64,000 nt of DNA from Haberlea rhodopensis (Eukaryota > Streptophyta > Magnoliopsida > Lamiales > Gesneriaceae): assembly GCA_907163345.1 (NCBI GenBank), contig CAJQUN010000002.1:42633754-42697753 (forward strand), written 5' to 3'. Positions 12,780 to 22,921 of the stretch are shown here, piece after piece; position 1 is the stretch's first letter; each line of letters starts with the position of its first letter. The notes under the pieces were generated by a model. The model searched no databases. It worked only from the letters and a program-made list of their open reading frames with translations, and had not been told where the DNA came from. The translations under genes and the position numbers were made by a program.

Positions 12780-13330
12780 AAAACTCATCGCACCACAACG
12801 GTACATAACAATCATTGCCTAATGGCGATACAATAATATCCTTGCCCAACGGCAGTACACGATACATCATCGCCCAACAGCGGTACACAATACCTCATAA
12901 TACCCCTCACTTCGTGTAACAGCGGCAAGTATTCTATACATCGACGGCTCAATTATATTCATCGCCTCGAATTATCGGCATAAATATGGACACAAGAGGT
13001 GACTCACATCGTATACAATACTTTGTTCCTTTCGGACTCAAGAGGTCACTCACATCGCATGTAGCACTTTGTTCCTTTCGGACTCAAGAGGTCACTCACA
13101 TCGCATGTATCACTTTGTTCATTTCGGACCCAATAGGTGACTCACATCGTATGCATTACTTTTTTCCTTTAGGACTCAAGAGGTCACTCACATCGCATAT
13201 AACACTTTGTTCCTTTCGGACTCAAGAGGTGACTCACATCGTATGCAGTACTTTGTTCCTTTAGGACTCAAGAGGTCACTCACATCGCATGTAGCACTTT
13301 GTTCCTTTCGAACTCAAGAGGTGACTCACA
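12780..13330 (-). repeat. Minisatellites of element A, right array
   Basis: 12,780-12,930 holds degenerate units built on 'atcgcccaacagcggtacac'. 12,985-13,330 repeats the 46-bp minisatellite of the left copy (7,245-7,585) in the same order of unit types. The 'gcggt' units resemble those in T and D. Confidence 0.8.
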
Positions 13331-13842
13331 TATACATGCATTCTTATTATCACAACGTAATCATACCCGGTCATCACTTTGTCTGTTGCCACATATCACA
13401 ACACAGTAGTGTCCATCATTTCTTGCCCTCAGACAGCCTATCCCATTTCTCATTCCCTACAAAATCAAGTTTCTCAACATTGTACGCATATATATAATAA
13501 GTGCACATTTATCCTTCCATTGGTAACAATATCAAAACATTATAACTTCACATTCAACCAATGAATACTGTTAAAATAGTTACCCACTTATTGTCATCGT
13601 CAAACAACATCACTGCAGTGGGTATGTTTATTACCATCCCAGTTATCGTTCAATATCACACTTCGCGTATTCCACATGATCCTGTAACCACAATGGTTAG
13701 CAATAACACAATTCTCCATCACTTCATATCATAAAATACGTATGGAAGCATATAATCAAGGCACCGCACAAATGCTAAACCATACACATGTAAGTTAGCG
13801 TGCCATTCAGTTGTCATTAAACAGCCCAAGGAGCTAACCACT

Positions 13843-13854
13843 GCTCTGATACCA
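13843..13854 (-). promoter_or_regulatory. Primer binding site of element A (initiator tRNA-Met)
   Basis: On the minus strand this reads TGGTATCAGAGC, complementary to the 3' end of plant initiator tRNA-Met, four bases after the LTR end. It primes minus-strand DNA synthesis in LTR retrotransposons. Confidence 0.9.
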
Positions 13855-13858
13855 CTAA

Positions 13859-16118
13859 TTTAAGACCCCAAGTCCTAAACACGTTCCTTAGTGTAATTAT
13901 CATTAATAGTACATACATCCATGTTAATGGGGAGTCCTCATTCGGAGTTTCTATCATAACATGTCCTTCATATAAAATTTGAAACGAAATCCCCTCAAAC
14001 TCTTGACAACATTCGAGACTCAACATGCATACACTTGATATAGCACTAATCATCTTCTCAAGTCAATCATGCAATAGTCACTCTCAATTTGATTGCATGC
14101 ACACTTAAATGAAAAGAGGAAAATCAACTTCTTATACAATCCATATACATGTACCATGATGCTCATAGGCGGGCATTAAATAGATGCATATTTAAATATA
14201 TAAGGTCAAGTTCTCAATACCTATATTGGTGCCTCATCTCAGGGAGCATCCTCGTACACCAATAACAAATTCTCAATCATCAGTTTCACAGTTTATAATT
14301 CACAAAATGTAAAGCTGGAACTGTAATGTCAATAATACTTCCTGTGTATGCCACAATCATATGGATCTCCCATGCTGTTCGTGTTCTCACATTATCCAAG
14401 ATCATCAAACTCCATGAATCAGTTATATTATTTTCAGTGATTTACTGTACTCATAACAATCGATAGTAACCAAGCCATTGCAATAATAATTCATAATGAT
14501 GACATGCATCTCATTCATCAATTGTATAATCATAGCTCATCATATCATATGGCTCGCTCAAAGGCGGTAACATTCTCATTTCTCGCACGCTCAACATCGG
14601 CGGCATCATATCCATCACTCGCTCCATGGCGACAGTATTCTCATTCCATAATAATAATATGCTCAATAGTGGCATTTCCATATCGCATAGCATAATTAGA
14701 AATTCATCAATACGAGAATATAACATCCAATGCGCATAATCTTAATACGTTTACCTCTGCTCGTACGCTACACGTACCTTAAAGTCGACGACAGATTTGG
14801 ACATCTTTTATAACCGGAGTCTCGCAGTCTCGTACATTTGATTATCGTTTCAATATCAATACTTCATTATTGACTCCTACAACCATACCACACATATCAT
14901 ATAGACTCCTCATGCCTCATATCAAAATCAGTCGTAATTACCATACTTTGTGAATTATTCAAACCATTCCATTTTATTCTTCATTAATCTGGGTTACCAA
15001 TTTACTCGGGCATGCATTATATTTCTTTCCAAGGTTCAACTCATGCAACCTAAATTGATTGTGTAGTATTAGCATGTAGGAAACATCATAAAATATACAA
15101 TGAAACAATGCATCATAACTTTCCAAGAAAAAAAACTTTTCAAAATTTTGATGCTCGCGATCGATCGCCTACACCTCGCGATCAATCGCATAAACGCACT
15201 GCCCTTCAGAGATCGATCGCAACAAATAGGCGATCGATCGCCGAGCTGGTTTCTCGCCCAATAATTGGAAGGCTTCACGCTCGCACGTCATAGTGATCGA
15301 TATGCTCCTCCTAAAATCTCCATTTTTGTGTACAAGCCCCATCCAACACATATACCATGAATTATACTACTCCTTTCTCAACTACAATACATAAAAACAC
15401 TTCAAAACACAACTTACTCTTCTTATTCTCAACCCATTAACTCCATTCAACTCATAACCAAAGTATCCAACACAAAATCTACATAATGATATTAAGAACT
15501 TAACACTTTAATAATCTTACCACTTTGATCCCATAACCAAGGTAGTGTTAGAATCCACAAGTTCCATGCATCATAAGCATTCAAGAAGAAGCAAGAAGGG
15601 ATAAGGTTTTTGAGAGAAGAGTTGTAGAGATTTGTGTGTGTAGATGGTGTAAGTGTGTGCAAGACTTAACTTGTGGTGCATGAGGATTGAGTGGCTATAA
15701 CAAGCTCTTGCCTCTAATCCAACTCCCCTCCACTTATCATGCATTAGCTAGCTTATTAGGACTTAAATCAAGATGCTTAGCAACATAATAATATCAAAGA
15801 TATAATTAAGCCTTAATTTCTATGGACATGCATGATTATTTCCAATCCATTCCATTTCAACACATTTCATCAATCACAATTATTTTACTCAACTTCAAAT
15901 AAAACTCCCATTTGATTAAGTCAACCCATACCAATGTTTGCCTCCATATCGAGTGCAAATACAGTTACGTAATTTATTCCATAATTACCAAAATTAAGTT
16001 ATTGTAATATTCTACCACATTCAATTATCTCTAACCGAGTTTAAAGCATAACGATATTTAATCGTACTTACTTATTAATTATCAATATAATTTAGGTAGT
16101 TAAGTTTCAGGTATTACA
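13859..16118 (-). repeat. LTR of element A, right copy (5' LTR)
   Basis: 2,260 bp. The element-sense start TGTAATACC is at 16,118 and the end (GGGGTCTTAAA, expected CTTACA) at 13,859, next to the primer binding site. It matches the left LTR except for small indels. It contains the GTACGT inverted-repeat box (about 14,759-14,782) and decayed palindromes (about 15,160-15,303). It abuts a truncated B integrase at 16,118/16,119. Confidence 0.85.
15158..15303. repeat. GCGATCGATCGC palindrome cluster in A LTR (right)
   Basis: Copies near 15,158 (perfect), 15,179 (GCGATCAATCGC), 15,210 (AGATCGATCGC), 15,231 (perfect) and 15,293 (TGATCGAT, truncated). The variant at 15,179 is a CpG-to-CpA change, as expected from cytosine methylation decay. 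Confidence 0.85.
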
Positions 16119-17082
16119 CTTTCACCACTCTCTATATCTACTGGCCTCCTCTTCATATCAGCCCAACTTTTCTATCGATCTTGGACTTCCTTGAGTCTGT
16201 CTCTGATGATAGAGATCTTGTCTAGTAGCTTGCACTAACTCAGGTCCTGTGATAGCTCTTTCTTCTACCTCATCCCAGTATAACGGTGATCGACATTTGC
16301 TCCCATAGAGTGCTTAGTACGGCGCCATCCCAATACTACTATGGTAGCTGTTGTTAAACGAACTCAACTAAAGGTAAAAGTTCACTCCAATTTGCAGTGA
16401 AATCCAAGGTACAAGCTCTTAGCATATCATCGAGGGCTTGGATAGTTCTCTCTGTCTGGCCCTTGGTCTGTGGGTGATTGGCCATACTAAGAGTTATTTT
16501 ACTTCTCATAGCCTGCTGAAAACTTTTCCAGAAGCGTGATACAAACCTAGGATCTCTGTCAGATAGGATGCTCAGTGGGACTCCATGCAGTCTCACTATA
16601 TTGTCCATATATAGAGTTGCCAACTTGTCTAAGTTATAGTTCATATGGACATGTAGAAAATGCGCTGATTTAGTTAGTCTATCAACGATTACCCATATTC
16701 CGTCATGGTCCTGTCTTGATTTTGGTAGACCCACGATGAAACCCATGGAGATGTGTTCCCATTTTCCGTCATGGATCTGTCTTGATTTTGGTAGACCCAC
16801 AATGAAATCCATGGAGATGTGTTCCCATTTCCATTCAGGAATTTCCAGAGGTTGAAGAAGTCCTCCGGGTCTTTGGTGCTCAGCCTTAACTAGTTGACAT
16901 ACTAAACATCGGGCGACGAATTCTACAATATCTTTCTTCATTGCATTCCACCAGAAGCTTTCCTTCAAATCCTTGTACATTTTTGTACTTCCAGGGTGGA
17001 CTGAAAATTTTGATTTATACGCTTCGGACATCACCTCTTGTATAATATTGTCCACTTTTGGCATGCACAATCGTCCCTTCAT
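16119..17082 (-). pseudogene. Gypsy integrase of element B, with 66-bp duplication
   Basis: Open from 17,082 to 16,354, then in another frame to 16,119. N-terminal HHCC zinc region: HPGSTKMYKDL ... CLVCQ. Catalytic core: the first Asp in HISMDFIVGLPKS, the second in SDRDPRF, and the usual NHPQTKGQTER region. The strand containing the first Asp is duplicated in tandem (22 residues, 66 bp, at 16,702-16,767 and 16,768-16,833); the second copy reads MGF where the first reads MDF. After 16,354 the frame breaks, and the sequence continues to YWDEVEERAITGPEL-like coding before ending at the LTR junction. Non-functional. Confidence 0.85.
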
Positions 17083-17328
17083 TCATAGAATTCTGTCACT
17101 ATCAGTTTTGAAGTCAGTGATTTTTCCCTCTTTGACTTGTTCTTTTATCTTTGTTAGACTAGGGCCTCGATCTTGACTTAATTTGACGGTCTCTCGGAGG
17201 CAAGGTTGGGCTGAGAGCAAAGCTAAGATCATTTTTCCTTTACCTTTCCGGCTCAATGCGTCTGCTACTTTGTTTGCCTTGCCGGGATGGTAATTAATTG
17301 TGAGATTGTAGTCTTTCAGGATTTCAAT

Positions 17329-18359
17329 TCATCGTCTCTGCCTCATATTCAATTCTTTATGAGTAAATAAATATTTAAGGCTTTGATGGTCCATGAAAAC
17401 TTCACACTTGGCGCCATACATGTAGTGTCTCCAGATTTTTAAGGCGAAGACGACAGCGGCTAATTCGAGGTAATGCGTAGGGTAGATTTGCTTGTGAGGC
17501 TTGAGTCGCCTTGTGGCGTAAGCAATTACCATTCCTTCTTGCATAAGTACACATTTTAGTCCTTCTTTCGATGCATCACTATAAATAGTGAAATACATGC
17601 CTTCAGTTGGAAGTACCCATACCGGTGCAGATGAAAGTTTTTTCTTCAAAGTCTCAAAACTTTTCTCGCACTCTTCACTCCACATAAATTTTGAGTTCTT
17701 TTGTGTGAGCCTTGTAAGAGGTACTGCTATTGAGGAAAATCTTTCAACAAACTTCCGATAATAACCAGCTAGCCCCAAGAAGCTTCAAATTTCTGTCACG
17801 GTTGTTTGCCTTTTCCATTCCATAACTGCATCTACCTTCCAGGATCTACGGACACCCATGCCTTTGATATTATGTGCCCTAAGAAAGATACGTTCTCTAG
17901 CCAAAATTCACATTTATTAAATTTGGTGTAGAGCTCTTTCTCTCTCTATGTCTAGGGAGTGAGGCGAAGATGTTGTTCGTGTTCCTCTTTACTCGACGAA
18001 TAAATAAGAATGTCATCGATGAACACCACCACAAAGTTATCTATGAATGGCTTGAATATACGATTCATCAAATCCATGATTACTGGAGCATTGACACCAT
18101 TTGTCAAGCCAAATGGCATCACCATGAATTCGTAATGCCCATACCTCGTTCTTGAGGCGATTTTCGGTACGTCATCTGCTTTTATCTTGAGTTGATGATA
18201 GCCTGACCTTAAATCGAGTTTAGAAAAGACTTTAGCTCCTTTGAGTTGATCGAACATGTCATCTATCCTTGGAAGAGGGTATTTGTTCTTCATTGTGATC
18301 TTATTCATTTCTCGGTAGTCGATACATCTCATGCTCCCATCTTTCTTCTTCACAAACAA
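17329..18359 (-). pseudogene. Gypsy reverse transcriptase and RNase H of element B
   Basis: The RT open segment is 17,952-18,359: VKKKDGSMRCIDYREMNK (one Leu lost before CIDYR), FSKLDLRSGYHQ, YEFMVMPFGLTN and the catalytic FIDDILIYS. A broken stretch (17,779-17,951) holds the thumb. RNase H reads from 17,778: MGLAGYYRKFVERFS, then TIYSDASKEGLKCVL (catalytic Asp), the Glu in YLELAAVVFAL and the Asp in VFMDHQSLKYLF. It is cut by a stop after ELNMRQRR. Family role: copying the RNA template and degrading it. Frame breaks make it inactive. Confidence 0.9.
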
Positions 18360-18362
18360 TAC

Positions 18363-19250
18363 TTAAGCTCCCCACGGGGATACACTTGGCCTGATTTGCC
18401 TATTGTCTAAGAGCTCCTGAAGTTGTTCCTTGAGTTCTTTCAATTCGGCTGGAGCCATTTGGTACGGTGCCTTTGAAACTGGTGCAACGCCTGACACCAA
18501 GTTGATTTCAAACTCCAATTCACGGTTTGGAACTGAACCTGGCAGCTCTTCAGGGAAGACATCCGGAAACTCTTGTACTATCACAATGTCTTCTATCCTA
18601 GGTTTGTCTTCTTCTTTTACCTCGCTTATTATTGCTAGGTATACTTCTTTACCGTTCTTCATGGCTTTCCAAGTTTGTGCTGCAGATAGTAAGAATTTTC
18701 GTTCCTTGGTTGTACCGTGATACATGATCTCTCCCGCGTCTGGAGTTCGTAGTTTGACATTCTTGTTGCGGCAGTCAACTACCACATGTTGTTTAGCTAA
18801 CCAATCCATTCCAAGTATAACATCAAATTCCACCATGTTGAGTTGAATTAACTCGGCATTAAACACCCTTTCATTAACACTGAGATTGCAATCGCGGTGT
18901 ACACAATGTGATATTAAGGTTTTATTAGCGGGTGTTGCTACACTGTATGATTTACTGGGTAATTACAATTTAAGAGCTAATTTCTTAGCAAACCTTTTGG
19001 ATATAAATGAATGTGTGGCACCACAGTCAAACAATGCATAAGCAGGTAATTTGTTTACTAAAATGGTACCTGCCACGACGTCATTCGCGTCCTCTGCCTC
19101 CTCTTGTCTTATGGCAAAGACACGGGCATTTAGTTTGTTCTCCCTTGGTTTGTTTGGAGGGCCGACATTACCTGTAACTGTCCCCTTTACATCAGATTCA
19201 GGGCATTCTGCAATCCTATGTCCAAACTTTCCACATCGAAAACACGCTAT
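18363..19250 (-). pseudogene. Gypsy aspartic protease of element B
   Basis: The active-site region near 19,010-19,050 reads LFDCGATHSF; the usual motif is D-S/T-G, here D-C-G, so a key residue is changed. The second half is open at 18,363-18,866 and contains EFDVILGMDWL and, farther on, the link to RT (IVQEFPDVFPEELPG, then APYQMAPAELKELKEQL). A stop or frame break separates the halves near 18,900-18,960. It would release Gag and Pol proteins in a working element. Confidence 0.8.
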
Positions 19251-20263
19251 TTTTTTCTAAGGCATTCTCCAGGATGGTTGTAGCCACAGTTTGAACATTT
19301 TGTATATTTCTGTTGGTTTGGGGCGGATGTTGGTCCTTTTTGCTGATTATTGGACTGGTTAGGCCGCTTGAAATTTTGATCATTGGTGGCGTGTTGGTTA
19401 GGGGGAGGTCGCTTGCGCTTGAATTCCTCTTCACGGCGTCTTATATCAGCTTCAGCCCTGATGGCTGCTCCCATTAAGTAGTTTGTGGTTTCGTACATTG
19501 CGATGGCAGATTGGATACGACTGTTTAACCCAATCCTGAAGTGATGTAATTTCAGGGTCTCCTCTGCCATAATAGTTGGTGCATAAGTTCCCAGAGAGTT
19601 TAACTTTGAGGTATATTCCACCACCGACATGTCAGGAGTTTGTGTCAAGCACTAGAATTCCCTCAGTTTTTGATTTTGCACTGCTGTTGGAAAATATTGC
19701 TTTAGGAATGCGCTTCAAAACCGTTGCCAAGTGATTGGTCCTGTTTCTAACATCAACAGTGACACGTTTTCCCAACATGTACCCGCCTGATCAATTAGAA
19801 AAGATGTTGTGACTTCAACTTTGATATTTTCAGGCACTTCAAGCAGTCTGTGGTGGTTTTCTACTTGCTTAAGCCAATTCTGGGCCATTTCGGAATCTGA
19901 GTTGCCATCAAATGTCGGAACCCTGTTCTTACGAAGAGACTCATAATGGTACTTGACTCCTTGTGAAGGTGGCACTGGCTGAGGATATGGCTGGTTGTTA
20001 GCAGGGTTAGCCAGGCTTTGTAGTGTCATAGCCACAATGGTGGCTATTGCCGTCAAGTCTTCGCGACTCAGACCCACCCTCGTGGGTTGTGGCGGTAAAG
20101 GTGAAGGATTCTGGTTTCCATCCATTCTTTCCTCATTAGTGTTAGAAGGAACTGCGTAGTTGGAGTTTCGGTTATTACGAATAGGTCGCCGGCCATTTCC
20201 TACAATGATATCTCTAAGATCGTTGCGCAAGAGTATAAACGAGAGTATATGCAAATTAGACAT
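19180..20263 (-). pseudogene. Gypsy gag of element B
   Basis: The N-terminal piece (19,715-20,263) is Pro/Asn-rich and leads into a retrotransposon gag domain (RKNRVPTFDGNSDSEMAQNWL). A more likely start is the Met in RMDGNQNPS, near 20,130. The frame changes at about 19,650-19,715. The C-terminal piece (19,247-19,648) continues with MSVVEYTSKLNSLGTYAP and a basic region, then an atypical knuckle CSNCGYNHPGEC (C-X2-C-X4-H-X3-C). A second knuckle, CFRCGKFGHRIAEC, lies in a further frame at about 19,205-19,250. Confidence 0.85.
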
Positions 20264-20400
20264 AACGGAGTCAACACTGAATGAAATAAAATAATTTTAT
20301 TGATTGTCGAATAAGGTTATAATCAAATAAAATACCAAAGATTCTTAATATTCTTACTAAATTGAAAAATAGAACATTTTAATAACGTACTTCTTTTAAA

Positions 20401-20833
20401 CTAATCGATTATTTCCCCATCTCCTAATTCCTCATCATCATCTTCTTCTTCTTGGTCATCCTCCTCTTGCATGTTGTTGATGGCCCCATGCAGCTCTTCG
20501 AGATCGTTCAACAACCCATTATTTGTCTCTGAGAGCTCGTCGATTCGCATCTCGAGGGCCATAATCATAGTCTCTCTTAGCACTCGATCCGTATCGTATT
20601 CCTGCTGGAGTTGCTCACTTTGGTTTGTCATGGTTTGGATTCTATCAGCATCAGCTCTACGGAGATCAGTAAGCCTAGTGATCTCCTCTTTAGCTTCGTT
20701 GGCCTCTTCCTCAGCTCGATTGTGATAAAAGGCAAACCGTTGTACTTCTCCGTGCAAGTGGTCCCTAATATCTAGAAGCTCTGTTATGGACTCCTTGAGT
20801 TGTTCGGTACAGTAGAGTAAATTCCCATAGGTT
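20401..20833 (-). CDS. Acidic coiled-coil frame upstream of B gag
   Basis: An open frame on the same strand as gag and 5' of it. The product is highly charged with heptad-like Leu/Ile spacing (EEITRLTDLRRADADRIQTM ... MRIDELSETNNGLLNDLEEL) and an extreme acidic tail (about 410-470 bp region, EEDDQEEEDDDEELGD). The frame is open upstream to about 20,833 with no ATG before the stop; the first ATG-like choices are internal, so the true start is uncertain and the mRNA could be spliced. It is not one of the standard Gypsy proteins. It could be an accessory frame of this element or a captured host fragment. No function is assigned. Confidence 0.5.
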
Positions 20834-20865
20834 CAGCAGATAGCAGGTTTAAAACATCTGCTGAG

Positions 20866-21030
20866 CTAGTTCTTAAACGTCTGCTGATCGGTAGTGTATA
20901 TGGATCAGTAGAGTACTCAAATCGGTAGATTTTGGATCCTCACGTCTCCTCAACTAGTTCTTAAACGTTTGCTGATCGGCAGTGTATATGGATCAGTAGA
21001 GTACTCGAATCGATAGATTTCGGGTTCTCA
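20866..21030. repeat. About 84-bp tandem duplication upstream of B
   Basis: A unit starting 'ctagttcttaaacgtctgct' occurs at about 20,868 and again at about 20,952, including 'gtgtatatggatcagtagag' in both. It is non-coding. Confidence 0.75.
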
Positions 21031-21049
21031 TAGTTAAGCCTCGAGAGAA

Positions 21050-21108
21050 TTGAGAGAATGAATAAGCTGAGACTTGAGATGATGAATAAGTGCATGATAA
21101 TACTAACC

Positions 21109-21156
<48 letters not shown>

Positions 21157-21470
21157 TTTTTTTAACAAAAAAAAATAAAAAAAAACATTAAAACCAACGG
21201 CTTGTTGGTACAATAATTTTGTGGCCAATGGCTGAAAGAGTCGTTGATCACGACATCCAATTTTTTTTTTTATTTTTGTTTTATTATAGCCGGTTCCGAT
21301 TTTGGAACCGGAATCAGAAGCGGGTGGATCGGAACCGGTAAGCTACCGGTTTCGGAATCGTAGAACCGATTCGGATCGATAGCTTACCGGTTAGCCCGGT
21401 TCCTATTCCAGATCGAAACTGGACTAAACCGATCCGATTTTGAATTGATCCGACCATTTAAGCAGCCATA
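21050..21470 (-). mobile_element. Right arm of the hAT element
   Basis: Begins with the second copy of the 15-bp repeat (21,050-21,064). It holds a (TA)n microsatellite (about 21,112-21,152) and a terminal region dense in 'ccggttcc/ggaaccgg' strings (21,285-21,420). It ends with the inverted-repeat terminus at 21,470. It would be the transposon's 5' end relative to the transposase. Confidence 0.7.
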
Positions 21471-21478
21471 GTTCATGA
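21471..21478 (+). repeat. Right target-site duplication of hAT element (GTTCATGA)
   Basis: Pairs with GTTCGTGA at 3,677-3,684; one G/A difference. Confidence 0.75.
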
Positions 21479-22921
21479 GATAGGACCCACATATGAAAGA
21501 AGTGATAAACTAAATTCTCATAATATTATCTTTGTTTTTAGTTTGTTGAGCTTGAAATTAAACTTTTCTAGCCGAGAAAAATATGAAGAGTTAGGGAGGG
21601 TGGAGAGGCAAATTCTCTTAGTCTCTGTCTCATAATTCTCAAATTAACTTTTTTGTTCATTTTCAACTTGTCATTTTTTAGAGTCAAAATTAGTGTTTAT
21701 AGTTGAATTTTATTTGTCTGAGTTGTGTTATTTGCTGAGAAATTAGTGAAGATTTCAGTTTGCAAACTGGTTAGATTCATTTGAGTACTCATAAACAACT
21801 GGTGTCATGTACATGACCTCTACCTTCAATTTTTAACCACAAAGTTAACGATGAATACTATTATTGTATTTTTTTTATAAAAGTTTAGGGGCAAACATAT
21901 CATCAGAAAAAGTTAAGAAAACTAAAATTATTTAAGTTGTAAAGCATATGAATCCAGAGTTGCGGATCGTCCAACGTAAACTACCTTCATGGAGTTAAGA
22001 GTTTTTAGCACAAAAACCCCATATGATTTTAAAAATAGGCAGTTTACCATCATGTTGATTGAAAATAGATGTAAAATACCTCATCGTATAACGTCTGAGC
22101 TTTAAAATTACATGTTAAAAGGTCAATTGTACTCTTGAAACATTAAATGCACCTAAATAATAACATAAGATTGTGATTTACCTATATTGAATAATATATG
22201 AGAATAATCTGCACTTAATAATAATATAAGGGTGTAAATTGTACCTAAAATTAGAAAAAAAAATCGACTGAATTTTATCATGTTATAATTTACCCTATAT
22301 GATTTCGATCATGTACACCTTCTATGTGGTTTCAAAATAGGCGGAACGTTCCACTATGGTTTGTTAATATCTGCAAAACACCAAACACCCCTTCTAAAAC
22401 GAGTGTATTTTGTTATTACAAGTCAAAAAGTTTGAAAATTATGAATGGTCTAAGCTATATTTTGCAAATTATAGTGTCAAAATGCCAATTTACAAACTAT
22501 AGGAGATAAGATGGCTATTTTCGGTATCACATATGGATAAATTACCACTATCTCACGGATTTAACTACAAATTCTCGATCTTCTTTTATTGCTATTAGCA
22601 ATCCATACACGCGACCGTTCGTTCGTATGCATAAATTTATTAATACAATTAAATATTTTTACAAAATTAAATATTAATTAGGATTCAAATTAATTTTTAT
22701 CCTACATTTTTATAAATTTATTTTATTGTTGTTTTAGGGGTCAAAGAGTTGTTTTATGCGAATAATTTTATACAAGAAATATTGATGAAGTTGGGAAGAA
22801 ATGGTATTGATAATGTAATTAATAATTTAGCTTTAGTACAAATTGTGTAAATAGGTAAAATCGATAAAAACTTCTATGAGAACGCAGGCGAGGCGGTTAG
22901 ACTGTTCAGAAGAAAATTGAG
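21479..22921. other. Intergenic region upstream of the membrane-protein gene
   Basis: AT-rich, no coding signal. At 22,000-22,560 related phrases recur ('ccatatgattttaaaaatag', 'tatgtggtttcaaaataggc', 'gcagtttaccatcatg'), which suggests a small degenerate repeat or MITE-like element. Its ends could not be fixed. The last 60 bp before the ATG are the likely 5' UTR; no clear TATA box was identified. Confidence 0.4.

Larger units (their letters stand above)
10190..13858 (-). mobile_element. Non-coding internal region of element A
   Basis: Lies between the two A LTRs. The element-sense 5' end has the primer binding site (13,843-13,854), then the minisatellite and degenerate 'agcggtac' repeats (12,780-13,330). 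The rest is AT-rich sequence with no recognisable gag or pol. The 3' end has the 'tcgaggacaaaattttatta' motif typical of plant Gypsy elements just before the 3' LTR. A (TA)n microsatellite is at about 10,967-11,012, and a 25-bp duplication around 'atgtaattagccaacataat' is at 11,118-11,165. This makes A a large non-autonomous (LARD-like) LTR element. Confidence 0.7.
16119..21049 (-). mobile_element. Decayed Ty3/Gypsy chromovirus 'B' (gag-pol)
   Basis: Minus-strand order: coiled-coil frame, gag, protease, reverse transcriptase, RNase H, integrase, as in Ty3/Gypsy. Pol stops at 16,119, just after the integrase core and the 'RRPVDIESGE' region, where an A-type LTR begins. The rest of integrase and any chromodomain are absent. 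No 5' LTR is visible at the right edge. Many frameshifts show that it is inactive. Confidence 0.85.
3685..21470 (-). mobile_element. hAT DNA transposon with nested Gypsy complex
   Basis: The element begins TAGGGCTGTTACAGG at 3,685. Its other end, read on the minus strand from 21,470, is TATGGCTGCTTAAATGG, an imperfect terminal inverted repeat. Both subterminal regions are rich in 'accggttc/gaaccgg' strings. An 8-bp direct repeat flanks both ends. The minus-strand transposase remnant (4,341-6,351) has hAT domains. The present span is 17.8 kb because about 14.6 kb of Gypsy sequence (6,444-21,049) lies between the transposase 5' end and the right arm. Without it the element would be about 3.2 kb, a normal hAT size. 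It is clearly inactive. Confidence 0.8.
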
